Shown here piece after piece: positions 19,026 to 28,289 of a DNA stretch of 64,000 nucleotides; the stretch's first letter is position 1, and every line of letters starts with the position of its first letter. The position numbers and the translations under genes were made by a program. Below the pieces are notes generated by a model. It saw only the letters and a list, made by a program, of their open reading frames with translations, searched no databases and was not told where the DNA came from. The stretch is from Acidobacteriota bacterium. Its GTDB lineage: Bacteria > Acidobacteriota > Terriglobia > Acidiferrales > UBA7541. The DNA lies in assembly GCA_003223215.1 (NCBI GenBank), contig QHYH01000080.1, forward strand, positions 115,861-179,860. Reading direction: 5' to 3'.

Positions 19026-19531
19026 TCAGGCTACCTGGATGGCTTCCGCTCGGAAGCGCTTGACCGGGAGAACGCCAAGGGGAATGAAAATCAACATGAT
19101 CACGACCTGCATCCCAAGGAACGCTGGTTCTGATTGCGTGGGCGCCAGAGATTTGAGCGCGGGGATCTTCGCGAAAAGCTGGGCGGTCAAAACAAAAGCG
19201 TTGAGATAAAGAGCCACAACGGCGCCGATAACATAAGTACGGCGGCAGGGACCCGCGAGATGAAAGAAGTATAGCGCCGGAATCGTCACCGCCAAAACGA
19301 GCAAGGAGACGATGCCGGTGGCGTGCGAAGGTAAGAATTTGTGGAACGGAAAGAGGAATCCCGTCACGCTCGTCAATACCATAGAAGCTAAGAAACAGCT
19401 AAGAAAAGTGCCGTCCAGCCGTTACGTTGTTTCGCGGTGAGGAACCCGCCCACGACGACGAGGCCCGAAAGGATTCCTACAAGACTCAACACAGCGTGAA
19501 ATAGGGTGAATGCTGCCAGACCTGTACTGAT
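19026..19531 (-). pseudogene. Small four-helix membrane protein gene with an 11-bp duplication and a lost start codon
   Basis: Reading upstream of the open frame (19026-19382) in another frame gives LFHAVLSLVGILSGLVVVGG and FLTAKQRNGWTALFLA, which joins SMVLTSVTGFLFPFHKFLPS if one copy of a duplicated 11-mer is removed. The duplication (agctaagaaa at 19386-19395 and 19397-19406) shifts the frame. A perfect AGGAGG lies at 19543-19538, but the codon six bases beyond it is ATC (19531-19529) rather than ATG. The family is a small acidobacterial membrane protein of unknown role. Confidence 0.7.
19386..19406. repeat. 11-bp tandem duplication that breaks a gene
   Basis: The decamer AGCTAAGAAA occurs at 19386-19395 and again at 19397-19406, a period of 11. 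It lies in the membrane-protein relic; deleting one unit restores a continuous reading frame. This is the product of slipped replication and cannot be a base-calling error. Confidence 0.8.
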
Positions 19532-19635
19532 GAGAGGCCTCCTTAGTTGTGATTTGTTTTGCCTTAATCATCCCGCACTGTAGAGCTTGCCATCTGAGTC
19601 ATTCCGGCGGCTTCGCCGCTCTTCATTATTCCGTG

Positions 19636-20478
19636 TCAAGCCGACGCTGAAGCCGTGCCTTTGATGAAGGCGAGTAGGTCGGCGTTGATGTGGTCCGCGT
19701 TCGTCGTGGGCATGCCTTGCGGGAAGCCCTTGTAGGTTTTCAATGTGCTATTCCTCAGCAACCTTGCCGAAAGCGGCGCGGAATCTGCATAAGGCACGAT
19801 CTGGTCGTCATCGCCATGCATCACGAGGACCGGCACCGTGATCCTCTTCAGGTCTTCGGTGAAGTCCGTCTGGGAGAAGGCGACGATGCCGTCATAGTGC
19901 GCCTTGGCGCCTCCCATCATGCCCTGGCGCCACCAATTCCAGATCACTCCCTGAGAGGGTTTTGCACCAGGCCGGTTGTAACCATAGAACGGTCCAGCCG
20001 GCACATCGTAATAGAACTGGGCCCGGTTGGCGGCGAGCTGCGCCTGAAACCCGTCAAACACTTCTTTCGACAGTCCTCCCGGATTGGCCGCCGTCTTCAC
20101 CATTAAGGGCGGCACCGCGCTGATGATCACCGCTTTTGTCACTCGGCTTTCGCCGTGGCGCGCTAGATAGTGCACGACTTCGCCGCCGCCGGTCGAGTGG
20201 CCGACATGCACCGCTTCCTTCAGGTCAAGATGTGCGGTCAGCGCCGCCAAATCGTCCGCGTAATGATCCATGTCATGCCCATCACCGGGCTGGGAGGAAC
20301 GGCCATGTCCGCGCCGGTCGTGGGCTATGACGCGATAGCCTTGCTTGAGGAAGAACAGCATCTGCGCGTCCCAGTCGTCGGCGCTCAGCGGCCAGCCGTG
20401 GCTAAACGCGATGGGCTGACCTTTGCCCCAGTCCTTGTAGTAGATCTGCGTCCCATCTTTCGTTGTGATCGTTGGCAT
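19636..20478 (-). CDS. Non-heme chloroperoxidase-like alpha/beta hydrolase with a substituted catalytic histidine
   Basis: 280 residues, the full length for this family of cofactor-free haloperoxidases/esterases. The nucleophile elbow GHSTGGG (Ser about 94) and the acid HGDDDQIVP (Asp about 222) are present, as is the oxyanion region FSHGWPLS. The catalytic His normally in GFPHGMPTT is Gln here: codon CAA in [16 protein letters not shown] nearby His (ADHIN) is displaced by eight residues. The start has GAGGAG. The protein probably folds but may be inactive or have altered chemistry. Confidence 0.85.
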   Translation of the reverse strand: MPTITTKDGTQIYYKDWGKGQPIAFSHGWPLSADDWDAQMLFFLKQGYRVIAHDRRGHGRSSQPGDGHDMDHYADDLAALTAHLDLKEAVHVGHSTGGGEVVHYLARHGESRVTKAVIISAVPPLMVKTAANPGGLSKEVFDGFQAQLAANRAQFYYDVPAGPFYGYNRPGAKPSQGVIWNWWRQGMMGGAKAHYDGIVAFSQTDFTEDLKRITVPVLVMHGDDDQIVPYADSAPLSARLLRNSTLKTYKGFPQGMPTTNADHINADLLAFIKGTASASA

Positions 20479-20526
20479 GTTTTCTCCTCTTTCGCAGCTG
20501 TTTGTCTCTGAGCGAGAATGGCCCGA

Positions 20527-21048
20527 TTAAAGATCGCGTACTATTTCCGACAAAAACCACGTCCGCCGCTCGGTCTCGTCGATCCAGTTTTCGATCAGGC
20601 TGGTCGTGGCGACATCGTTGTGCTTTGCACAGACTTCATGTGTCCGGCGCAAGAAACGCCTCAATTCCCGATTGTCCGCGCGGAGTTCAGCCAGCATCTC
20701 CTCGGGAAGGATGGACTCTCGGTTGTTGTCTTTCAGGCGTTGATGTTTGGAGATATCGCTGATGGAATGCAGGGTGTTTCCGCCAATCTTGCGGGCTCGC
20801 TCCGCAATGTCATCGGTCATGGCGAAAACTTGTTCGGCCTGTTCGTCGAGGAGCCGATGATAGTCGCGAAAATGGCGGCCGCTCATGTGCCAGTGGAAAT
20901 TCTTCGTTTTGAGATAGAGCGCAAACACGTCGGCAAGCAGTCGGCGCAGATCGCTGGAGATTTCCTCGACACCATTTCGACTGAGATCGGCTGTGGGTTC
21001 GAAATCGCCAATTGCCGCTATGCCGGAATCATTTCCCTTACTGCTCAT
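20527..21048 (-). CDS. Dps-family ferritin-like protein (copy 1)
   Basis: 173 residues. The inter-subunit ferroxidase signature KTKNFHWHMSGRHFRDYH followed by LLDEQAEQ holds the His, Asp and Glu ligands of Dps. It would oxidise and store iron and shield DNA under oxidative or starvation stress. AGGAGAAGTAGCAATG supports the start at 21048; an in-frame start at 21102 would add 18 unconserved residues. It follows an ECF sigma gene by 54 bases. A paralogue lies at 48248-48772. Confidence 0.92.
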   Translation of the reverse strand: MSSKGNDSGIAAIGDFEPTADLSRNGVEEISSDLRRLLADVFALYLKTKNFHWHMSGRHFRDYHRLLDEQAEQVFAMTDDIAERARKIGGNTLHSISDISKHQRLKDNNRESILPEEMLAELRADNRELRRFLRRTHEVCAKHNDVATTSLIENWIDETERRTWFLSEIVRDL

Positions 21049-21102
21049 TGCTACTTCTCCTTTGCATGAAATCGGTTCGAGTGAACGGAACTCTAAATTC
21101 AT

Positions 21103-21789
21103 CTACGCCGCCATGCCAAGCCGTGCCGCTCGCCTCTTGGATTCCGCCCTACACACGGTTCTTAAGGCTTTGGAATTACGGAGGGCTCGTCTGCCATGAA
21201 ACAAGCGGGCCTTTGCTGCGGCGACTGAGAGACCCATAATCCCTGCGGCTTGCCTGATGCGGTGTTCTTGCAGCTGGCCCAACTCAATCACCTCGCGAAT
21301 GCCGGGCCGCAGTTGGCCTATTGCCCGCTCGAGAGCTTCCTTACGCTCGCGCTGATGGCAGACGTTTTCGGGGTCTGGAGAGGGGTCGGGCACATCCCAG
21401 AATGTCTGGTTCCCGTGCGGGTCGATGGAATCATCAACGTAAATTTCACGCCAGCTGCGTCTCTTCCGGAGTCGCATCAGCGCTGAATTGATTCGGATGC
21501 GTGTGAGCCAAGTTGCGAAGCTTGACCTGCCGTCAAAGTCTCTCAGGTGAATAAACGCACTAAGCAGTGCGTCTTGAACTGCGTCTTCCGCGTCTTCACG
21601 GCTTCTCGTTATGCGATGCGCAGCGCGAAGAAGCTGCTGAGCGTATCGCTCGCAGAGTGTGTCAAAGGCCGTCGAGTGCCCGCCCTTGGCGGCCTCGACT
21701 AGCGTTCTCTCAGCAGGCTCTTGAAGACCGAGAGCGACAGAGCGAGCCTTCCGCTGCCCGTTCGAAGTTGCTGGGTCCCCCAACACCAT
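21103..21789 (-). CDS. ECF-type RNA polymerase sigma factor (copy 1)
   Basis: Region 2 is seen in AAHRITRSREDAEDAVQDAL and FDGRSSFATWLTRIRINSAL; region 4 in RQAAGIMGLSVAAAKARLFH. No anti-sigma gene is adjacent; Dps follows on the same strand, so it may control Dps or be autoregulated. I chose the ATG at 21789 because GGGGGGG lies six bases before it; the frame is open to a GTG at 21855. The C-terminus carries about 25 basic residues beyond region 4. Confidence 0.9.
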   Translation of the reverse strand: MVLGDPATSNGQRKARSVALGLQEPAERTLVEAAKGGHSTAFDTLCERYAQQLLRAAHRITRSREDAEDAVQDALLSAFIHLRDFDGRSSFATWLTRIRINSALMRLRKRRSWREIYVDDSIDPHGNQTFWDVPDPSPDPENVCHQRERKEALERAIGQLRPGIREVIELGQLQEHRIRQAAGIMGLSVAAAKARLFHGRRALRNSKALRTVCRAESKRRAARLGMAA

Positions 21790-21980
21790 GTTGTCCCCCC
21801 CGTGCTGCTGGTTGTCGTGCTGCACTGTGAGGGCCCCAGGCTGCGAATACATCACGAGATGGAATGGTTTTTAAGTACCACTCTACGGTTCATTCGAAAT
21901 ACCACTTTCGGCTTGTACAAGAGTCGTCTTAACAAGCGGATGTCGGATTTAGCGAGGAAACACCACTCGAACCGCGGGAA

Positions 21981-22397
21981 TCACGAGCCTGGCGGGCGCG
22001 AGGGAGGAATTACAATTTCGCGACGTCCGAACAAGCGTCCATCGAGGGAAAAGGCTCCCGGCCCGAGTAAGGCCATCGCGGCGGCCGTGATGACCATTCC
22101 AAAAGCCACGAGTTTGGCGTCGTCCATACGCGAAGGCGCTGGAAACCATGAAAGTGCGATTCCCAAGCAGCACAGCCCCACCAAGAGCCCGGCGATCGGC
22201 GTGAGGAATCCGGAGGCTAGGGCCACACCGCTCGCAACCAAGGTAGTGCCAAGGAACCACGTACTCGAAAAGGCGTTGGACGATCCAAGGAGGTAGAGAA
22301 CGCCATCGGTGGTCGCAGTGAGGCCAACCGCCACACGCAACAGCAACAGGCCTATGCCAGGCCCGCCGCCGGGAAACGTGGAATATAGTCTTTGCAG
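21981..22397 (-). CDS. DoxX-like four-helix membrane protein, start codon uncertain
   Basis: About 138 residues with four hydrophobic segments (GIGLLLLRVAVGLTA, LVASGVALASGFLTP, LLVGLCCLGIALSWF, KLVAFGMVITAAAMALLG). The natural beginning is LQRLYSTFPGGG, whose first codon is CTG at 22397-22395, preceded by GGGAG at a normal distance. Homologues of this shape begin with Met there. An open TTG at 22529 immediately after the preceding stop is less likely. Either CTG initiation or a start-codon mutation is implied. Function unknown. Confidence 0.6.
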   Translation of the reverse strand: MQRLYSTFPGGGPGIGLLLLRVAVGLTATTDGVLYLLGSSNAFSSTWFLGTTLVASGVALASGFLTPIAGLLVGLCCLGIALSWFPAPSRMDDAKLVAFGMVITAAAMALLGPGAFSLDGRLFGRREIVIPPSRPPGS

Positions 22398-22532
22398 TGC
22401 GTATCTCCCTGGCGCGCCCTCACAAACGCACAACGACTCAAGATATAAGAGCCTGTAGGCAGGTTGAAACCCCACATCGCGGCATCTTTCTGTACCACAT
22501 CTGCGGTATATGTCCTGATTGGATTCCAAATG

Positions 22533-23162
22533 CTACAGGTGGATGATCCCGCGGCGCAGACCAATCGCGACGGCTTGGGTGCGATCACTTGCCCCGAGTT
22601 TCTCCATGATGTGCTTGATGTGGACCTTTACAGTCTCTTCTGTGATGAAGAGCTTTTCAGCGATGTCCCGATTCCGGTTTCCCCCAGCAATCTGACCGAG
22701 CACTTCTATCTCGCGGTCCGTCAGAGCCTCGTCGCTGATGTGCTCGGCTAGCTGCGCTGCGACCTGTGAAGGAATCCGTTTTTTCCCAGCATGAACCTGG
22801 CGGATCAACTCGACCAATTCCTTTGGAGGCGTGCTCTTCAGGACGTATCCGCGAGCTCCGGCTTCCAGCGCGCGTTGGATTTCCATGTCACCTTCGAACG
22901 TCGTTAGTATGACAACCCGGGCGTCGGGGAATTCTGTTCGGACGGCAATCATCGCGTCGATACCACTCTTGTCCGGAAGTCTAAGGTCCATGAGTGTTAC
23001 GTCTGGGTTGTGCTTCCTGAATTGCTGGATGGCTTCCTGCGCGCTGGACGCCTGAGCTACCAGCACCATATCCGGCTGATTGTTGATGATTGCGGCGAGA
23101 CCTTCGCGCAGCAAAGGATGATCATCCACACTGAGAACACGGATCTGAGTTCCTTTCGTCAT
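22533..23162 (-). CDS. NarL/LuxR-type response regulator
   Basis: 209 residues. The receiver domain has VDDH at the acidic pocket, the phosphoacceptor Asp in DVTLMDLRLPD (about 59), Thr in ILTTFEG and Lys in YVLKSTPPKEL. The C-terminal LuxR helix-turn-helix reads LTDREIEVLGQIAGGNRNRDI. The ATG overlaps the stop of the sensor kinase gene as ATGA, so this is its cognate regulator. Confidence 0.95.
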   Translation of the reverse strand: MTKGTQIRVLSVDDHPLLREGLAAIINNQPDMVLVAQASSAQEAIQQFRKHNPDVTLMDLRLPDKSGIDAMIAVRTEFPDARVVILTTFEGDMEIQRALEAGARGYVLKSTPPKELVELIRQVHAGKKRIPSQVAAQLAEHISDEALTDREIEVLGQIAGGNRNRDIAEKLFITEETVKVHIKHIMEKLGASDRTQAVAIGLRRGIIHL

Positions 23163-26100
23163 CGAGGCTGCTCGCCTCCAGATTGCGATTCTTCATTCCT
23201 TCGCTTTCTACGATAGAGCCTGGACACCCATGCGCGAGGATGGTCGTTCGACCGTGACTCGAAGGCGATTGGGCCTGGTACAGATAGCTCGACCTCTGTT
23301 CCAGCGACAGCGCGACTTAATACTCTCAGCTTCCCGCCAATTCTTTCCGATCGTTCCTTCATGCCAGACAAGCCCCAATGTCCGTCGCGCCCGGAGGACA
23401 GAACCTGAGTGTCAATACCGATACCGTTGTCGCGTATGAGAACGCGCAAGTGGCTCGCCGCATATTCAAGCTCTACCTCGATATCGCTTGCGTGGGCGTG
23501 ACGGAAGGCATTTGACAGCGCTTCGTGACCGATAAGATAGACTTCATCGCGGATGATGGAGCGCAATGGCCTTGGCGTACCTTCAACGATAAGTCGAAAA
23601 CCAGTTTGAGCTTGCGCCGGGAATTCCTGTCGAATCAGTGAAAATGCCTGTTCGAGACCCGGAGAACGCAGCCTCGATGTGCGGAGGCCCCGGACTGCGT
23701 TACGGCCCTCTTCGATGACATGACCCATCAGTTCCAGAACCCGGTTCACAAGAGGTTTCTCGGGTGAATCAGCGGCAAGACGATCATTTACCACATGCAA
23801 CTGCATGGAGGCGCTTAAGAATCCCTGCAATAAAGTGTCGTGTAGTTCCTGCGCAATGCGTGTCCGTTCCGCGAGTCGTTCTTCAAAGCGCATGTTCATC
23901 TGTTTCGTCAGCCTCAGCACGCGGAGCTGAAAGAACATCACCACTGCAAGTGCAATGATCAACACGATGGAAAGCCGGAACCACCATGTCTGCCAAAACA
24001 ACGGATCGACATCGAATCCGATCACAGCCTCATCGCTGCTCCAGACTCCATCGGGGTTGCTGGCGACAACCCGAAAGCGATACGGGCCTGGAGCAAGGTT
24101 CGTGTAAACCGCTTCCCGCGCGGCGACTGGTTCGCTCCACACGTGATCGAACCCCTCCAACAGATATCGGAAACGGACCCGCTCCGGGACCGATAGACTC
24201 AAGCCGGCGAAGTCGAGTGTAATCCTTCGATGACCACCGGGGATGTGGACGGAGGCCCCCAGGCCGATCGGGTTACCATCCGCCAAAATGGCTTGAACAT
24301 GAGCGATTGCAGGTGGAGAGTTTCTTGTCAACCGCGCTGGGTTCACCATCGAAATGCCGCGATTCAAGGAAAACCAGATTCGCCCCTCCGTATCCGTGAC
24401 CACGGACTGATGACGTTTGACACCTTCCAAGCCTCGCAGGCCATCCGCAAGGCCATACTCTCGTACATCTCCTTCAGCCAGGGCGTCCCGTAAGGAGCTT
24501 GTCGCGATTCACGCGCAACACATGGTTCGATGTGGCTATCCATAGCCACCTGTATTTGTCTTCAGCGAGACCTAGTACCTGTTCACGTAAGGGGGCTGGA
24601 ACTTCCCTAGGGACTCGGAAACTTCGGCGATCTCCGAACGAGATGCCCGATGCGGTCCCCACCCAAAGCACACCGGTCGAGTCCTCCATAAGGCAATTCA
24701 CGTTCTCCGATGGCAAACCATTCTGGGCGGTGTAGCCTTGCCAGTGGCCCTTCGACAATGCGCTCAAGCCGCTCGGGGTCGCAAACCACATCGTTCCGTC
24801 GGCACTTTCAAGAATCGAGGCCACGGTGTTGGATGCCAAGCCATCTGCGGTTGTATAGTTCGTGAATCTGTTGTTGTTGAGCGCGCTCACACCGGCGCTT
24901 AGAGTTCCCGCCCATACCCTCCCATCGCGGGCCAAATAAACGGAGTAGACGCTGTCTTGAGCGAGTCCATCCGCTTGCCTGTAGGACCTGACATGGAAGG
25001 GACCACGTTCGGAGCGCAGCACGGTCAGACCTCCATGTCGTCTCCCGAGCCAGAGCTCACCGTTTCTGCCCGCGATCGAGTAAACCACGTCTTGGTCTAA
25101 TCCTGCGTTGGTTGCGCGTCCGTGCCGCCCATCTTTCACCCACCACAGCCCACCCTCGACGGGAGGGACCCAAAGGCGGTTTTCTGAATCCACAAAGACC
25201 GGTTTGTTGCCGTCTGACGGCAGCCCTTCGGGAAGCGAATACGTCATGAATGCGGTGTCACGGAGACGCTCGATACCGCTGTCACTTCCTATCCACAGAT
25301 TTCCTTCCCGGTCTTCAAACAGCGCCGTTACCGCTTCTTGTGACTGACCTTCTCCCTTCAGTGCGGAAACGCCTCGACCATTGAGCCGCACCAGGCCGCC
25401 AGAATCTGTACCCACCCAGATGTTGGCATCGCGATCCCTGACTAGTGTAAGAACCTGGAGGTGCTTGAAAAACGCGGGTATGCCGGCCGCAACGAGTCTG
25501 GTCCCGTTCCAACGCACGATACCGTTGTCCGTGCCGACCCACAAGTTCCCGTTAACATCAGCCAAGAGACAGTTGACCTTCGGATCAGGCAAGCCCTCCG
25601 CAACGGAGGAAATCTGTCCCTGGCGCACGCGGAAAAGGCCAGCGCCTCTCGTGCCTAGCCAAACGCTGCCATCGGGCGTCTGGGCCACTGAAAGCACAGG
25701 AGAACGAGGTAGAGCGCTTGCGTCCGCGACCATTTCAAATCTGCCTTGGCGATACACGATCACTCCGCGTTCCATGAAAGAAAGCAACAGATTGCCTTCG
25801 CTCGTTTGATTCATTGCGGTGATCAGCGAGTTCATCGATGAGAGGTCGGATGTGGGACTGTCGAACACACCGTCGCGGTATCGCAACAGTGTCGAACCCT
25901 CCAATCGAACCCAAAGATTTCCCTCGCGGTCCGGCCTTAAACCAAGAACGCTAGAGCCGTTCAGCGATGCCGGTGCGTCCCGGACCAGACGAAAATTCAA
26001 GCCATCGAAACGAATGAGTCCAGCCTGGGTACCGATCCAGAGATAGCCGTCGCTGGATTGGGCAATCGCGTAAACCGGTCCACGTGGGAATCCCTGTTCC

Positions 26101-26270
26101 GTCCCCCATCGCTCGTGGACATATTGCGACATCGCCCGATTTGGATCGATCGGATATGCTGGGCTGGCAAGCGCCGCGAGCCACGTCACAAGACCGAGCA
26201 CCGCAAGAGTCGAAAGAAGTGTCCAGCATTGCTGTTTCCACCGATCAAGGGAGATATTCGAATTTCTCAA
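23159..26270 (-). pseudogene. Reg_prop / Y_Y_Y beta-propeller sensor histidine kinase with an internal frameshift
   Basis: Would encode about 1,035 residues: signal segment, a periplasmic double propeller of reg_prop repeats (DGYLWIGTQAGLIRF, DREGNLWVRLEG and many more), a Y_Y_Y domain, one membrane helix, HisKA_3 with the phosphoacceptor in RIAQELHDTLLQGFL, and an HATPase_c domain. The frame changes at 24487-24489: an extra base in the GGG of ACGGGACGCC turns DALAEGDVREYGLADGL into a stop at 24474. TTG at 26270 is preceded by GAGGTG. Sequencing error, real inactivation, or two separate polypeptides are all possible; the second frame (from 24430) has no good start. Confidence 0.8.
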
Positions 26271-27420
26271 TGATCACCTCGACCTCATGATGCAAAGGGC
26301 TCCGTTTGTTGTCAAAGACATACAGGTTCAAGCGGACCAATTCACTGCCGGGAGATGGAATCCCGGACGTAAAGGCGTGAGCGGCAACCATATCCGAGTT
26401 GCTGCCGGTCGTAGAACCACGAATAGTCGAGAACGACACGCGTCCGGGTCCCCAGACAAACGAATAGACGAGGGCCCCCTTCGGGGCCGTGAAGCGAACA
26501 ATATTCGCCGGAATGTAATATGGTTGGACCACATACTGCGCATTCTTGCCAGTAGGCTCACCCCACCGGCTGGTTTCTATATCCATCTCTCGGTACGGTC
26601 CGGAGTCGTCCCAGCTAGAGATGTTGAGCACCGCTGCCGGCTCCAATTGAGAGACGTCGTGAACGATGAAGCGGTACGAACCGTAGCCGAGGCTGCGAGA
26701 GAGGTCTACCTCCGCGCTCGTCCATCCTGCCGCATTCTTTGCAATGCGAAGATGGAGGAAGCCTCTCTTGTCAACCCATGCGTTCGCTGGATTGTACAAA
26801 TTCCGTGAGCCCCGCGGGTTGCCTACAGTCTGACGGATTTCCCACTCATATCCACTAAAATGCAGAGTCCTGTGAACCGGCTGAGCCAGCATCGGCCCTT
26901 CGGCCGTTGCCACGGCCCGCACTGCTCCACCTGTCTGCGGAAGTGCATTCAGAGTCAAGGGCGGGCTATATCCAGGGCCGACCAGTAGTGCGGCAGATGC
27001 ACTTCCGGGGTGGGTTGTATTCTTCCAAGTAGAATCCGGTTGAATCGCTGTGAAAGGCCGGTCAGCGAGTGGTTGAACCCACCACACTCCACTTCGGGCA
27101 AACAACACGATCCGTTGACCCGGTCGAGCGCCGGTAACACGGCCTTCAATCGTATGGAGTAGGTCCGGGCTGCCCTGGCCAGCTGGTGGGAGCTGGGTGA
27201 ATTCGATGGAAGGTTTGGGATCGCCCTGGCGGGAACGACAACCGCCTAAAAGAATACATACAAACAGAAGAGCTTTATTTTGGGCAAGACTGTTTGAGGC
27301 CACAAGCCTGGCTGTCTTCTGCTTCCAGCCGCGGAACCGACGAAAGCAAACTCGCTCGCGGCATGGGTCGAAGCGGGTCAACTTACCCTCGGCGGTGCGG
27401 TACCTTCCGTCCGCTAACAA
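26245..27420 (-). CDS. Lipoprotein with a GH16-like concanavalin fold
   Basis: A lipobox LLGGC follows a hydrophobic stretch (about residues 45-61). The C-terminal 200 residues contain RGFLHLRIAKNAAGWTSAEV, YGSYRFIVHD, YREMDIETSRWG and a beta-rich tail, the layout of glycoside hydrolase family 16-type jelly rolls; the E-x-D-x-E catalytic motif is replaced by EMDIE, so activity is possible. The start is uncertain: the long N-terminus before the signal suggests initiation nearer 27303 (GTG). The 3' end overlaps the sensor-kinase start by 26 bases, so the two are coupled. Confidence 0.65.
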   Translation of the reverse strand: MLADGRYRTAEGKLTRFDPCRERVCFRRFRGWKQKTARLVASNSLAQNKALLFVCILLGGCRSRQGDPKPSIEFTQLPPAGQGSPDLLHTIEGRVTGARPGQRIVLFARSGVWWVQPLADRPFTAIQPDSTWKNTTHPGSASAALLVGPGYSPPLTLNALPQTGGAVRAVATAEGPMLAQPVHRTLHFSGYEWEIRQTVGNPRGSRNLYNPANAWVDKRGFLHLRIAKNAAGWTSAEVDLSRSLGYGSYRFIVHDVSQLEPAAVLNISSWDDSGPYREMDIETSRWGEPTGKNAQYVVQPYYIPANIVRFTAPKGALVYSFVWGPGRVSFSTIRGSTTGSNSDMVAAHAFTSGIPSPGSELVRLNLYVFDNKRSPLHHEVEVIIEKFEYLP

Positions 27421-27704
27421 TCGTGAAGGGCGCTCACTTTTTTGAGGTCTACCTCATCCTACAACCGCCGCGCCGCATTTGCCACGTTTCCAGCAGCAGT
27501 GCCGGAAGTCTTAAACGTCCGTCCCGGTGGGATAGGTGTTCTTGACTACCATGATTGAGGTAGACGGCAGAGAAACTTCTATGGTAGCGAAAGACCACTC
27601 CATCTCGTGATGCACTGTTCGTGCTCATGCTGGAGACTACGACCTGACGCGAATACGCAGCCCAGCGAAACAATGTTTTCGTGCACTGCAAAAGGAGGAC
27701 CTCT

Positions 27705-27806
27705 ATGAAATCGCGATCATTGCTGGATTGGTATCGCATCCTGCGCGCCCACCACGACTGGACAGCGTTCCAAGCGATTCGGTATGCGCTGTGGCTGGCT
27801 CGCTAG
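27705..27806 (+). CDS. 33-residue basic/aromatic microprotein
   Basis: A short frame reads MKSRSLLDWYRILRAHHDW then TAFQAIRYALWLAR and TAG. It is preceded at ideal spacing by AAAAGGAGG (27689-27697), one of the strongest ribosome sites in the window. Trp, Tyr, Leu and Arg dominate, suggesting an amphipathic helix that could sit on the membrane. It stands alone: the lipoprotein gene diverges from it and nothing follows in frame. I do not know the function. Confidence 0.55.
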   Translation: MKSRSLLDWYRILRAHHDWTAFQAIRYALWLAR

Positions 27807-27840
27807 ACACCTTTACGAATCCGATCAGCGCCCGAAGGAC

Positions 27841-27913
27841 GCAGTTAAGCCGGTTCAAACGCCTGCCCGTCACGCAGGAGGTCGCAGGGCTCGCGAGTCC
27901 CATCGCTCCCGCT
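27841..27913 (+). pseudogene. Degenerate tRNA-Asp-like sequence
   Basis: CGCCTGCCCGTCACGCAGG (27860-27878) matches the anticodon arm of bacterial tRNA-Asp(GUC) except C for T at position 33. AGGTCGCAGG and GAGTCCCAT resemble the variable region and T-arm, with about three extra bases, and GCAGTTAAGCCGGTT resembles a D-arm. The 3' acceptor strand ATCGCTCCCGC has no matching 5' strand upstream. The sequence therefore looks like a decayed tRNA, not a working one. A run of five T follows at 27912. Confidence 0.35.
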
Positions 27914-28289
27914 TTTTGTTCCTATGGTTCGGCTGTCTCGGCTGTGGCGGATTGGAATGGACCTGATTTTCGCGTTGATCGATTTCGCATGAACAGCAAC
28001 CTCCTTAAACATCCTCGACGCGATCCCGGCCGGGACTCTCATCCGAGTAGACGGGATGCAACTGAACCCTCGCGGAAAAAACATCGACTTTCCAGCGGGC
28101 TGACACTCTGCCAAAACATTCGACAGACAACTCTCGACAGCTAAGGGTCAAATCTTCCCTCTCTAACTCCGCATCCTGCTGGCTGCCAAGATCTTGCATG
28201 AGTAGTAGGTCCCCTTCGCGAAACGGTACACCGCGTGCTTTTGAGCATTGTGGAGTTTGAAATCGCAGCTCACCGCAAGGACGATTGTC
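27914..28289. other. Intergenic region, no supported gene
   Basis: 376 bases between the tRNA-like relic and the dehydrogenase gene. An open plus-strand frame (27728-28144) and minus frames lack start signals and domains. Nothing else recognised. Confidence 0.5.
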
